From positions 124,001 to 188,000 of the forward strand of contig CAWJNX010000001.1 in the NCBI GenBank assembly GCA_963844395.1: DNA of 64,000 bases, given 5' to 3'. Shown piece after piece: positions 8,566-18,074 of the stretch. Numbering within the stretch: the stretch's first letter is position 1; each line of letters starts with the position of its first letter. A program made the position numbers and the translations under genes. The stretch is from VRUE01 sp963844395. Lineage in GTDB: Bacteria > Actinomycetota > Thermoleophilia > Solirubrobacterales > 70-9. The notes beneath the pieces are model-generated. The model saw only the letters and a program-made list of their open reading frames with translations, was not told where the DNA came from and made no database searches.

Positions 8566-9657
8566 TCAAGCCGCCACCGCGATTTGCGGGATTGGCTTGC
8601 CTCTCTGAGTGTCGACGGTGGTCATGGATATCTCCCCTTCAGAATCGACCAAAAGCTTCCATACCCGACGTGCCAGGTGGCGCTTGAGGCAGCGGAGCGC
8701 CTCCATTCTGGACTTGCCTTCGGCCTGCTTTCGCGCGAGGAACTCCCGCGCCGGTGGGTGAACGCGTCCCTGGGTCACGGCGATGCGGTGAAGGGCGCAG
8801 TTGAGCTGGCGGTTGCCACCGCGATCGAGTCGGTGGCGGACACGCAGGCCCGAGGAAGCCGGGATCGGGGCGACGCCGGCAACTCGGGCGAGCTTGGCGT
8901 CTGATGAAAAACGCCTTGCCCCTGCGGTCTCAGCCAGGAGCTTGGCGGTTGTGAGCGTCCCGCAGCCGGGGAGCTCGAGCAGCTGGGGGGCCTGGGAGCG
9001 CACCATCGTGCCGATCTCGCGCTCCAGCTCAGCCGCTCGCCTGGTCCGGTCGCGGATCGCGCGCACCAGCTCGCGGGAAACCCGCACGCGGGCGCCCTGC
9101 TCGGCGCGAGCGAGCTTGCGGGCCACACGGTCGAGCCAGACGAGGCGGTCAAGGCAGCCGGCCGGCAGCTCCAGCTCGGGCCAGAGGTCGTGCAGGTGCC
9201 AGCGCAGGCGCTGCTGGTCTTCTGAGCGCGCCTTGACCAGGTCCTCGCGGTGATCGAGCAAAAGCTTCAGCTCAAGGGCGGCCTCGTCGAGATGGGCGGC
9301 GGGCAGGCTCTCGGGGCCCTCGCGAAGCGTCGCGCGGGCAACGGCCAGGGCGTCGATCGGATCGGACTTGCCGCGGGTGCGCTCGCCGCGCCGGGCGGCG
9401 CCCATCAGCTTCGGCGGGACCCGGACCACGCGCTCACCAAAGGCGAGCAGGTAGCGCTCGAAGGAGCCCGAGACATGACGGCAGTCCTCGATCGCCCAGA
9501 TGCGCTCGGGGTCGAGCCCTCGCCCCCAGTCGAGCAATTCGGCAAAGCCCGCCTTGCGTGCCGGCGCCGTCAGCTCGCCGGCGAGCTGGCCGGTGCCCGC
9601 AAATACCGCGCCGCAGGTGTGGGTCTGCTTGTGGGTGTCCGTTCCGATCACGATCAT
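8566..9657 (-). CDS. IS110-family transposase (DEDD recombinase)
   Basis: A 363-residue intact transposase. The N-terminal DEDD (RuvC-like) domain starts MIVIGTDTHKQTHTCGAVFA with the first Asp, then WAIEDCRHVSGSFERYLL with the Glu, then GERTRGKSDPIDALAVARAT with the Asp pair. The C-terminal Transposase_20 domain follows, with the helix-hairpin-helix segment LLELPGCGTLTTAKLLAET and a conserved Ser in GVAPIPASSGLRVRHRLDRG. The family recombines DNA through a Ser nucleophile assisted by the DEDD site. Lack of indels in a region where many neighbours carry them suggests that local sequence quality varies. Confidence 0.92.
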   Translation of the reverse strand: MIVIGTDTHKQTHTCGAVFAGTGQLAGELTAPARKAGFAELLDWGRGLDPERIWAIEDCRHVSGSFERYLLAFGERVVRVPPKLMGAARRGERTRGKSDPIDALAVARATLREGPESLPAAHLDEAALELKLLLDHREDLVKARSEDQQRLRWHLHDLWPELELPAGCLDRLVWLDRVARKLARAEQGARVRVSRELVRAIRDRTRRAAELEREIGTMVRSQAPQLLELPGCGTLTTAKLLAETAGARRFSSDAKLARVAGVAPIPASSGLRVRHRLDRGGNRQLNCALHRIAVTQGRVHPPAREFLARKQAEGKSRMEALRCLKRHLARRVWKLLVDSEGEISMTTVDTQRGKPIPQIAVAA

Positions 9658-9985
9658 TGGCCGCGTCCCTTCGATTGGTTGTCGCCTATTCGGACGGACC
9701 GCCGGCGGACAGACCTCACTCGGGGCGAAGCCACGCTCCTATCAAGTCACGACGGCGATCCTCGGGGGGCGGCGAGCGACACAACGCATGAAGGTCAGAC
9801 CTCCGGGTCGCAGCCAGCGTAGGAGTCAGCTCGCCGCCTTCCCGAGAACCAACCGTCTCGGTCGGACACTGCCGCCGACCGTGGGGCCGACTTTGACAGT
9901 GAGGCCAGGGTAGACAAGCGTTCGCTGGTTCGTCCGGACGCGCCCTCCGTTTTGCATCCCTGGGATGAAAAAAGGAGGGTAGGTT
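9658..9985 (-). ncRNA. Candidate IS110 bridge-RNA region (non-coding end)
   Basis: These 328 bases upstream of the transposase contain no convincing gene. In IS110-group elements such as IS621, the non-coding end upstream of the transposase is transcribed into a bridge RNA with target- and donor-binding loops. A perfect 7-bp stem with a 9-base loop is visible at 9859-9881 (CGGTCGG with CCGACCG), and other GC-rich partial inverted repeats lie around it. The guide loops cannot be assigned by eye, so the RNA is a prediction from the family rule. Confidence 0.35.
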
Positions 9986-9992
9986 CCTTTCA

Positions 9993-10868
9993 ATGACTGA
10001 ACTGCCAAGTGTGGAGGGTGTCCGGCACCGCCGGGTGCCCGCGCGCGGGATCGAGTTCCACGTCGCAGAAGCTGGTGCCGGTGACGACGTCGTCCTCTGC
10101 CTGCACGGCTGGCCACAGCACTGGTACCTGTGGCGCCACCTGCTCCCTGCGCTTGCCGACCGCCACCGCGTGCTCGCCCTCGACCTGCGCGGCTTCGGCG
10201 GGTCGGACGCGCCGGCCGACGGCTACGAGAAGGAGGAGATGGCCGACGACGTCCTCGCCGTCCTCGACGCGCTCGGCATCGAGCACGTGAAGCTGGTCGG
10301 CCACGATTGGGGCGGCTGGATCGGCTTCCTGCTCTGCCTGAAGGCGCCGCAGCGCTTCGAGCGCTTCCTGGCCCTCAACATCCTCCATCCCTGGCTGACC
10401 AGCACCCGCGGCGTCTTCCCCTACGCCTGGCGCTTCGCCTACCAGGCGCTTGTCATGGCGCCGCTGATCGGCTACCGGCTGCACCGCAGCGGGCGTTTCG
10501 TCCCTCGCGTCTTTATGGCCGGCTCCACCGTGCGCGACGCCTGGGACGAGACCACGATCCGCGCCTTCGCCGACAATCTCGCCGAGCCGGCGAGGGCGAG
10601 GGCAGCGGTACAGCTCTACCGTGTCTTCCAGCTCAGGGAGGTGGTCCCGGTGCTGCGCGGCCGCTACGCGCGCGATCGCCTCACCGTGCCGACCAAGCTC
10701 CTCTTCGGCGTCGACGACGCGGTGCTGAGACCCGAGCTGCTGGCGGGCTACGAGAGGCACGCCGACCAGATGGAGGTCGAGCTCGTTCGCGACTGCGGCC
10801 ACTTCATCGTCGACGAGCGGCCGCAGCTGGTCGCCGAGCGCGCCCGCGACTTCTTCGTCGCCGGCTAA
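9993..10868 (+). CDS. Epoxide hydrolase-like alpha/beta hydrolase
   Basis: A 291-residue intact hydrolase. The oxyanion motif H-G-W-P is in VLCLHGWPQHWYLWRHLL, and the nucleophile elbow G-H-D-W-G-G carries an Asp nucleophile (KLVGHDWGGWIGFLL), which marks the epoxide hydrolase/haloalkane dehalogenase group. The acid is in PTKLLFGVDDAVLRPELL and the catalytic His in VRDCGHFIVDERPQLV. A GGAGGG ribosome site lies at about 9975. It overlaps the cyclophilin gene by four bases at the stop codons (convergent). It probably hydrolyses small epoxides or related esters. Confidence 0.85.
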   Translation: MTELPSVEGVRHRRVPARGIEFHVAEAGAGDDVVLCLHGWPQHWYLWRHLLPALADRHRVLALDLRGFGGSDAPADGYEKEEMADDVLAVLDALGIEHVKLVGHDWGGWIGFLLCLKAPQRFERFLALNILHPWLTSTRGVFPYAWRFAYQALVMAPLIGYRLHRSGRFVPRVFMAGSTVRDAWDETTIRAFADNLAEPARARAAVQLYRVFQLREVVPVLRGRYARDRLTVPTKLLFGVDDAVLRPELLAGYERHADQMEVELVRDCGHFIVDERPQLVAERARDFFVAG

Positions 10869-11548
10869 CCCTCTTCGATCGAGATCTCTTCGATCAGGAC
10901 GGTCTGTTTCGGCTGTTCGGCCGGAGTGCCGAGCTTGCCGATCCTGTCGACCACGTCGAAGCCCTCGTCGACCTTGCCGACCAGGGCGTATTCGGGCGGC
11001 AGGCCGGCGTCGGCGTTGAGCACGACGAAGAACTGGCTGCCGGAGCGGCCGGGAGGCTCTGCCGAGCTCTTCGCCATCGCCACCACGCCTTTGGTGTAGG
11101 CGAGGTTGGCGGGCGGTTTCTCGTCGACGCTGTAGCCGGGGCCGCCGGTGCCGCTGCCGAGCGGATCGCCGCCCTGGATCACGAAGCCAGGCGCGACCCG
11201 GTGGAAGGTGAGCCCGTCGTAGAAGCCTTTTTCGGAGAGGAAGACGAAGGAGTTGACGGTCTTCGGCGCCCGTTTCGCGTCGAGCGCGATCTCGAAGCTG
11301 CCGCAGCTGGTCTCGACGACGGCGGTCAGCTGGTCGCCCTTGGTCACGGTCTGCTTCGGCGCCCCGAAGCTGACGTTCTTCGGTTTCGGCGCTTCCACCT
11401 GCTCGCAGCCGCCGGAGGCGCTCGCCTCGGTCGCCGTGTCGTCCCCGTCACCGCCGCTGCGGCCGATCAGGATCGCCGCCACGACGCCCACCGCGAGCAG
11501 CGCGAAGACGCCGAGGACGATCAGCTTCTGCCTCTGGGACCCCTCCAT
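10865..11548 (-). CDS. Membrane-anchored cyclophilin-type peptidyl-prolyl isomerase
   Basis: A 227-residue intact protein. An N-terminal helix LIVLGVFALLAVGVVAAILI anchors it; a Ser/Thr/Gly-rich linker follows, then a cyclophilin domain from about residue 75. Family motifs are seen in LTFHRVAPGFVIQGGDPLG, in GVVAMAKSSAEPPGRSGSQF followed by FVV, and near the end in YALVGKVDEGFDVVDRIG. It would speed proline isomerisation of exported proteins. A TAGGCT box lies nine bases before the ATG and there is no Shine-Dalgarno, so it may be leaderless. Confidence 0.9.
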   Translation of the reverse strand: MEGSQRQKLIVLGVFALLAVGVVAAILIGRSGGDGDDTATEASASGGCEQVEAPKPKNVSFGAPKQTVTKGDQLTAVVETSCGSFEIALDAKRAPKTVNSFVFLSEKGFYDGLTFHRVAPGFVIQGGDPLGSGTGGPGYSVDEKPPANLAYTKGVVAMAKSSAEPPGRSGSQFFVVLNADAGLPPEYALVGKVDEGFDVVDRIGKLGTPAEQPKQTVLIEEISIEEG

Positions 11549-11557
11549 CGCGGCGAA

Positions 11558-11563
11558 AGCCTA
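11558..11563 (-). promoter_or_regulatory. TAGGCT -10-like box before the cyclophilin gene
   Basis: TAGGCT on the minus strand ends nine bases before the ATG at 11548. No ribosome-binding site lies between, as expected for a leaderless transcript. Confidence 0.5.
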
Positions 11564-11634
11564 ATCGAGTTGGACGTGCCGTGAGTTGGTACCCATAGGG
11601 GCCTCCAACTCCGGCACGTCTGCGGCGCGTTGGG

Positions 11635-12138
11635 ATGATCGGGCTGTGCTGTCGCCATCGCTCACTGCACTCGCTCGCCGCCGCCGTGCTGCACGTCCCA
11701 CGACCTCCGGAGCGCGTCCTCGAGATCTGCTGCGGCGAGCGGCGACGGGGTGCTGTTCCTGGCGCGCGAGTTCCCGGCGGCGCGGGTCCGGGGGGTCGAT
11801 CCCTCCGAGGCGTCAATCCGGGCGGCCGTCGCGCGGATCGGGCTCGACCCAGAGGGACGGGTGGCCTTCAAGCGGGGCAGCCGCCGCTCCCTCCCCTACC
11901 CCGACGACCTCTTCGACCTGGTGGCCCAGCGCCACGGCGCCCTCCATGCCCGCGAGGCGGCCCGCGTCCTGCGCCCGGGCGGGCACCTCATCCACATTGA
12001 GAGGCCGGCGGGCGGGTCGCTGGCACGGGCGCGACTGCCCTGGCTGCGCCGACGGCTGGACGGCTCGGCTTCGAGACGGTGCGGCGCGGCGAGGCGGACG
12101 GCGTCCCCTTCTGGGTGGGGCGCCTCGGCGGCGACTGA
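11635..12138 (+). CDS. SAM-dependent methyltransferase, interrupted by indels
   Basis: The SAM loop reads RVLEICCGEGDGVLFLAREF once a shift near 11740 is allowed, followed by VRGVDPSEASIRAAVARIGL (acidic residue for the ribose), LPYPDDLFDLVAQRHGALHA and ARVLRPGGHLIHIERPAG. A second shift near 12060 gives the C-terminal RRGEADGVPFWVGRLGGD with a TGA at 12136-12138. It is a small class I methyltransferase of about 165 residues. The substrate is unknown. The dagK gene starts 24 bases downstream after its own promoter-like box. Confidence 0.65.
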
Positions 12139-12148
12139 GCGGCGCGAA

Positions 12149-12154
12149 TAGGCT
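12149..12154 (+). promoter_or_regulatory. TAGGCT -10-like box before the lipid kinase gene
   Basis: TAGGCT is followed by eight bases and the ATG at 12163. No Shine-Dalgarno is visible. The downstream operon dagK-murT-methyltransferase-gatD would depend on it. Confidence 0.5.
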
Positions 12155-12162
12155 GGCAGCCG

Positions 12163-13058
12163 ATGCAGATCGAGGGAATGCCGCTGGCCTTGCTGGTCAA
12201 CCCGTCGGCGGCACACGGCCGCGCCCTGAAGGTCCTCTCGCGGGTCGAGCAGGAGCTGGACGCGCGGCGCATCGCCTTCCGCGTCGGTGCGCACGCGCGG
12301 GCTCGAGGACGGGGTCGACAGGGCGCTGCGGGCGGCCGAAGGCGGCGAGATCCCGGTCGTCCTCAGCGGCGACGGGCTGATCGGAGCGGTCGGCGGCGCC
12401 CTCGCCGGCATCGGACACGCCGCTCGGGATCGTCCCGGCCGGGCGCGGCAACGACCTCGCTCGAGTGCTCGGCATCCCCGACGATCCGGCCGGCGCGGTC
12501 GAGGTCCTCGCCGCCGGCCAGACCCGGCGCATAGACGTCGGCGAGGCGAACGGCAAGCGGTTCCTGGGCATCGCCACCACGGGCTTCGACTCCGTCGCCA
12601 ACCGGACCGCCAACGAGACCAAGCTGCTGCGCGGCAATCTCGTCTACGCCTACGCGGGCATCCGCACGCTGCTGGGCTGGAAGCCGGCCCGCTTCACGAT
12701 CCGGGCCGGGGGCGAACAGATCCGCTTCACCGGCTACTCGGTCGCCGCCGCCAACAGCCCCGCCCACGGCGGCGGCATGCTGCTCGCCCCGGCGGCCGAG
12801 CTGGCCGACGGCGAGTTCGACGTGGTGACGATCGGCGCTGGCAGCAGGCTGCGATACGCGAGTAATCTGCCGAAGGTGTTCAAGGGCGCCCACGTCGAGC
12901 TGGACGAGGTCCGCGTGTTCCGCGCTCCGCGGCTGGAGGTGAGCGCCAGCCGGCCCTTCGCCGTCTACGCCGACGGCGAGCACCTCACCGACCTTCCGGT
13001 CTCGCTGCGCATCCTGCCGCGGGCGCTGAGCGTGATCGCGCCGCGGGACGGGGAGTGA
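12163..13058 (+). CDS. Diacylglycerol kinase-family lipid kinase, interrupted by indels
   Basis: Start MQIEGMPLALLVNPSAAHGR gives the family N-P strand. Shifts near 12293 and 12420 are needed; then the nucleotide loop reads IPVVLSGDGLIGAVGGAL (S-G-D-G-L variant of GGDGT, as in several actinobacterial DagK proteins), then GIVPAGRGNDLARVLGIPDD. The rest (12465-13058) is clean, with GIATTGFDSVANRTANET and FAVYADGEHLTDLP. It phosphorylates diacylglycerol or a related lipid to recycle it. Its TGA overlaps the GTG start of murT (GTGA), so it is the first gene of the wall operon. Confidence 0.82.
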
Positions 13059-14453
13059 GCGCCGCTTCGGGCGGGGCGCTGTTCGGCGCCAAGCGCCTCG
13101 TCGCCAGGGCCGCCGGCAGCGCCAGCCGGGCCAGCGGCCGCGGCGGCGGCACGACGCTGCCGGGGCGGTTGCTGCTGCGCCTCGCTCCCGACGCGATCGC
13201 CCGTCTCGGCGCCCGTCTCGAGGGCGACGTGACCCTGGTCAGCGCGACCAACGGCAAGACCACCACGGCGGGAATGCTGGCGGCCGTGCTCGCCGCCGAC
13301 GGCCGCGGCCCGGTCCATAACCGGGCCGGCTCGAACATGACCTGGGGAATCGCCACGGCGCTGCTCGAGCAGCGCGGCGGCGAGGGCCTGTTCGAGGTCG
13401 ACGAGGCCTGGCTGCCGGAGGTCGCGGCACAGCTCGACCCGTCGCTGATCGTGCTCGGCAACCTCTTCCGCGACCAGCTCGACCGCTACGGCGAGATCGA
13501 GGCACTGGCCGACGACTGGGCGCGGACCGTCGCCGAGCGTGCCGGGCGCAGCCGCTTCGCCCTCAACGCCGACGATCCGCTGATCGCCGACCTGGGCCGA
13601 GACAGCGACGGTCGGCGGCGAGACGGCGTCCTCTACTTCGGGGTCGAGGATCCCTCTCAGGCGCTGCCCGAGCTGCAGCACGCCTTCGACGCCAAGCACT
13701 GCCGCCGCTGCGGCCAATCCCTACGCCTACGAGCGGGCCTTCGTCGGCCACCTCGGCCACTACTCCTGCCCCGGCTGCGGCGCCGGACGCCCCGAGCCCG
13801 ACGTTGCCGCGACGCGGGTCGAGCTGCGCGGCATGCAGGGCTCGCTGGTCACCGTCCGCACCCCGCAGGGCGAGCTGCGCCTCGAGCTGCCCCTGCCTGG
13901 CCTCTACAACGTCTACAACGCTCTGGCGGCGATCGCCGCCGGCCTACAGCTGGGGGTCGATCCGGCGCGGATTGCGACGGCGCTGAGCGAGGCGCGGGGC
14001 GCCTTCGGCCGGGTCGAGACGATCCCGATCGGCGAGAAGGCGGTCTCGATCCTGCTGATCAAGAATCCCGCCGGCGCCAACGAGGTCCTGCGCACGCTGA
14101 AGCTCGAGGACGAGGGGGACCAGGGCGGCCTCGATCTCTGGATCGCGCTCAACGACAGGATCGCCGACGGCCGCGACGTCTCCTGGGTCTGGGATGCCGA
14201 CTTCGAGCTGCTGGCCGGCGCCGTGCGGCGCGTCACCTGCGCCGGGACCCGGGCCCCGGAGATGGCACTGAGGCTGAAGTACGCAGGCTGGCCGCAGGAG
14301 GCGATCGCAGTTGAGCCGCGAATCGAGGCTTCGCTCGACCGGGCGGTCGAGGAGGCGCCTGGCCGGCTTTTCGCCCTTCCCACCTACACCGCGCTGCTGG
14401 AGCTGCACAAGCTGCTCTCCTCGCGGGGGCTCGCGCCGGAGTTCTGGCGATGA
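13055..14453 (+). CDS. murT: MurT: lipid II isoglutaminyl synthase, Mur-ligase subunit (one indel)
   Basis: A Mur-ligase-like protein of about 465 residues. The ATP loop is in TLVSATNGKTTTAGMLAAVL. A four-cysteine zinc ribbon follows: HCRRCG, one inserted base near 13714, then NPYAYERAFVGHLGHYSCPG and CGAGRPEPD. The second ligase domain holds YNVYNALAAIAAGLQL, and the C-terminal DUF1727 domain holds LLIKNPAGANEVLR and DVSWVWDADFE, whose Asp matches the residue that completes the GatD triad in studied complexes. With GatD it amidates the alpha-carboxyl of D-Glu in lipid II. It overlaps dagK upstream (GTGA) and the methyltransferase downstream (ATGA). Confidence 0.88.
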
Positions 14454-15171
14454 AGACGATCTGGCACGACGTCGAGTGCGGCGGCCTACGAGGCCGACCT
14501 GCGGCTCTGGGAGGAGCTGGCCGACGAGGCCGGCGGTCCGGTCCTCGACCTCGGCTGCGGCACCGGCCGCGTCGCGCTGCACCTGGCCGGCCGCGGGCAC
14601 CGGGTGCTGGGGCTGGACAGCGACGCGGCGCTGATCGGCGTCCTCGCCGAACGCAGCCGCGAGCTGGCGGTCGAGGCGGAGGTCGGCGACGCCACGGGAC
14701 TTCGCGGCTCGGGGTCGAGTTCGGGCTGGCTCCTGGCGCCGATGCAGATCCTGCAGCTCTTCGCCGACGCCGAGGCGCGGATCGAATGCCTCGACTGCAG
14801 CGCGCCGCGCACCTGCGCGTCGGCGGGCCTCGTCGCGGCGCGATCGTCGACGAGCTTCCGATCGCCGACGCGGCCTCCGCCCCCCTGCCCGACGCCCGCG
14901 AGGTCGGCGGCTGGGTCTACTCGAGCCTGCCGCTCGAGACCGTCGTCGACGGCGACGCGATCGTCGTCCGGCGCCTGCGGCAGGCGGTCTCGCCCGACGG
15001 GGAGCTGAGCGAGGAGGTCGACGAGGTGCGACTGCAGGTCGCTGGACGCCGCCACGCTCGAGTGCGAGGCGCGACAGGCCGGCCTCCGTCCGGCCGGGCG
15101 CCGCGCGATCCCGGCCACCGGCGACCACGTCGGCTCGACCGCCGTCCTGCTTCGAAAGCGAGGCGGCCTGA
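14450..15171 (+). CDS. SAM-dependent methyltransferase between murT and gatD, interrupted by indels
   Basis: Starts with the ATG of an ATGA overlap with murT. After a shift near 14481 the frame gives AYEADLRLWEELADEAGGPV, the SAM loop VLDLGCGTGRVALHLAGRG, then VLGLDSDAALIGVLAERSRE. Further shifts near 14700, 14730, 14785, 15043 and 15150 restore APMQILQLFAD and the acidic C-terminus. The last codons read FESEAA and a TGA that overlaps the gatD ATG (TGATG). It resembles glycine/sarcosine or small-molecule methyltransferases. Its place inside the murT-gatD operon suggests co-regulation with wall amidation, but no role is known. Confidence 0.72.
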
Positions 15172-15913
15172 TGGAGCTGCGCGTCCTCGCCCTCTATCCC
15201 GAGCAGATGAACATCTACGCCGACCGCGGCAACATCGTCTTCCTGCGGCGGCGCTGCGAGTGGCGCGGGATCGGCTTCTCCTACGCGGCGGCCGGGCTGC
15301 GGCCGAGCCGATCGACCCCGGCGCCCACGACCTGATCTACCTCGGCGGCGGCCAGGACCGCGACCAGCGCGCCGTCGCCGCCGACATGGTCGCGAGCAAG
15401 CGCGAGGCGCTGGCCGGCGGCGGTGGACGACGGCGCCGTCCTGCTCGCCGTCTGCGGCGGCTACCAGCTGCTCGGCCACAGCTATCAGCTCGGCGAGGAG
15501 CGCCTGCCCGGGCTCGGCCTGGCCGACCTGGAGACGGTGCGCGAGCCCGGCGAGCGGCTGATCGGCAACGTCGCGATCGAGGCCGATCTCGGCGACGGCC
15601 CGCGGATCGATCGCCGGCTTCGAGAACCACGGCGGCCGCACCTACCTCGGCGAGGACGCCCAGCCGCTCGGCCGGGTTCTCAGCGGCTTCGGCAACAACG
15701 GCCAGGACGGGCTCGAGGGGGTGCGGCGTGGCAACCTGATCGGCACCTACCTGCACGGCCCACTGCTGCCCAAGAACGCCTGGCTGGCGGACCATCTGAT
15801 CGCGCTTGCCCTGGAGCGCCGCTACGGCTCGCGACCCCGAGCTCGAGCCCCTCGACGACCGGCTCGAGCTGGCCGCGCAGGAGTCCGCGCGGCGGGTTGC
15901 CTTGCCCAAGTAG
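15171..15913 (+). CDS. gatD: GatD: lipid II isoglutaminyl synthase, glutamine amidotransferase subunit (indels)
   Basis: Start MELRVLALYPEQMNIYADRG matches GatD/CobB-CobQ-like amidotransferases. After a shift near 15300 comes HDLIYLGGGQDRDQRAVAAD, and after another near 15417 the nucleophile loop LLAVCGGYQLLGHSYQL with the catalytic Cys. A shift near 15612 gives AGFENHGGRTYLGEDAQPLG; then RRGNLIGTYLHGPLLPKNAW carries the His. A last shift near 15831 gives the tail ending RVALPK at a TAG (15911-15913). It releases ammonia from glutamine for MurT. All catalytic elements are present, so I consider the gene functional and the shifts errors. Confidence 0.87.
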
Positions 15914-15922
15914 CCGGGTACG

Positions 15923-15928
15923 CATAAT
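15923..15928 (+). promoter_or_regulatory. CATAAT -10-like box before the calcium-binding-repeat gene
   Basis: CATAAT is followed by eight bases and the ATG at 15937. The spacing matches the other leaderless-type boxes in this window and favours 15937 over the ATG at 15931. Confidence 0.4.
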
Positions 15929-15936
15929 CAATGGGT

Positions 15937-18067
15937 ATGCGCGCGTGGCCTTTGAGCGTTCTCCTCGTCGCACTCATCCTCGCGTTGCCTTGCGGGGCAG
16001 CCGCGGCGCCGAATTGCGGTGAAGCGCCGGAAAAAGTCGGCAACACGCTCGTCGGCACGCCCTGCGCCGACACGATCCACGCTCCGCGCGGCATCACCAC
16101 GGTCGCAGGCGAAGGCGGCGACGACCGCTCTTCGGCGGCCGCGGCAACGAGCAGCCTCTTCGGCGGCGAGGGCAACGACCGCCTCTACGGCGGGATCGGC
16201 GACGACCGGCTGCGCGGCAGCGCTCGGACACGATCGGCTCTCGGGCGGCTTCGGCGCCGACTCGCTCGACGGCGAAAGCGGGGAACGACTTCGCCCGCGG
16301 CGACGCCACCATCGACGCGATCGACGACAGCGGCGGCGGAATCGACACGCTCAGCTTCGCCACCGGCGCCACGCCGGGCTTTCCCAATTCGGGCTCCTTC
16401 TTCACCGATGCGGGGTTCCCGGCCGGCGCCGAGGGGCGCGGCGTCTTCGTCGACCTGTGGTGACGGTTTCGCCAACAACGGGCGCGCCCTCCGGCGGCGG
16501 CGTGGACGAACCGCTCGAACCGGCGACCGACTTCGGCAATTCGAGACGGTGATCGGCACCGCCTTCCCCGACTACATCGTCGGCAACCTCCGATCGCCGA
16601 GACCATCTACGGCGGCGGCGGCGCCGACGTGATCGACGGCGAAGGGGGCGCCGACGCGCTCACGGCGGCGCCGAGGGCGACGGCTGTGTCGAGGTGGCGG
16701 CGCCACGATCGACTGCGAGATCGAGCGGCGAGGAGATCGACCTCCGCAATCCGGGCGCGATCGCCGTCGGGAACTGATGAGCCGCCCGGCGCCGGCGGGG
16801 CCGCCGGCGCTCTACCTGACCGGCAGCGAAGGCGATGACGTGGTCACCGCGACCTTCGCGTGCCGGCAACGTCACCTTCGATCTGCGGCCCGGCTCCGAG
16901 GGCGCCTTCGATGCCGATCCCGGCATGGCCGGCGGCTGCAGGCCCCCGTCCGCGGGCAACGTCGTCTGTCCGCTGCCGCCGGTTACGCCGACTCCAGACT
17001 CGGTGGTCCTCGCCGGCATGGACGGCGAACGACACGCTCTCCGCCTCGGGCTTCCCGGTGACCATTTCCGTCGTCCTGCTCGGCGGGCAGGGCGACGACG
17101 ACCTCACCGGCGGCAACGACCGAGGACGCGCTCGTCGACGGGCCGGGAGCGACGTCTTCAAACGCCGGCGCGCGGCGACGACGCCGCTGCCCAACAACGA
17201 CGGCGGCGACGGCCTCGACGCCGGCTGCGGGCGACGACCTCTTCGTCTCCAACGCGGTCTGCAACGGCGACTCGCTCGACGGCGGCCCGGCCGCGACAAC
17301 GCCAACTGGGCGAACTTCACTCGGCGGTCACGATCGACATGGGCGCCAGCGCGGCTGGGCTGAGTCGGGCCGCAGGGCCAGGCGCAGTGCCCCAGCGCCG
17401 GCGCTGCTGACCGGCCTGGTCGCGATCGAGGACGTCGAGGGCTCCGGGCGGCGACGACATCGCTCGTCGGCGATTCGGCCGACAACCAGCTGCTGGGCCG
17501 CACCGGCCACGACTCCTACTTCGCCGAGGCGGGCAACGACTCGATCCTCGCCAACTCCGGTGACCAAGACCTGACCATCGATTGCGGAGCGGGCTTCGAC
17601 ACCGCCCTGGTCGACCACCCGCAGCACGGGGATCCCCGCCGGTCGAATGCGAGTCGATCGAAGCGCGTAACCCCAACAGCTTCCGCCCGCCCGACACGCC
17701 GCCCGGTCCGAACCCGGAACCGGAACCGGCAGTCGACGAGCCGCCGGTCGATCCGCCGCCTCCGCCTCCGCCACCCCGCCGCCTCCGCCCAAAGACAGAC
17801 GCCGCCGAAAACCCGCATCCTTCGTCGGCCAGCCCAGCTTCTGTTCGCCGCCGCCGGCCGGCGCAAGGTCACCTTTGCCTTCTCCGCCAGCGAGCCCGCG
17901 GTCAGCTTCCGCTGCAAGCTCGATCGGCGCCCTTCCGACCCTGCCGCTCACCGCGCGCCTACTTCGCGCGCCCGGCCGGCACGCGTTCCGCGTCTTCGCC
18001 ATCGACGCCGCCGGCAACCGCGACCGACTCGCCGGCTCTGGTGCAGTTCAGAGTCCGTCGCCGCTGA
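15937..18067 (+). CDS. Secreted RTX-like calcium-binding-repeat protein, heavily interrupted by indels
   Basis: A signal peptide (MRAWPLSVLLVALILALPCG) is followed by nonapeptide-like repeats with the G-G-x-G-x-D pattern: GGEGNDRLYGGIGDDRLRGS at 16160-16215, GGFGADSLDGESG at 16240-16280, and GGQGDDDLTGGND at 17082-17122. Such repeats form calcium-loaded beta rolls in secreted proteins. A Pro-rich linker (17690-17790) leads to a C-terminal beta-sandwich-like domain with SFRCKLDRRPF and HAFRVFAIDAAGNRD, ending near 18067. At least ten frame changes are needed, the worst in the window. It could be a decayed gene, but the domain order is kept to the end. Confidence 0.65.
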
Positions 18068-18074
18068 GCGTCGG

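Larger units (their letters stand above)
8556..9985 (-). mobile_element. IS110-family insertion sequence (boundaries approximate)
   Basis: This consists of one DEDD transposase gene with a very short 3' flank (under 14 bases to the next gene) and a non-coding 5' flank of about 330 bases. That layout, with no obvious terminal inverted repeats, is the usual one for IS110-group elements, where the long non-coding end carries a structured RNA. I cannot place the exact ends. The element separates the peroxiredoxin gene from whatever lay upstream of it. Confidence 0.6.
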
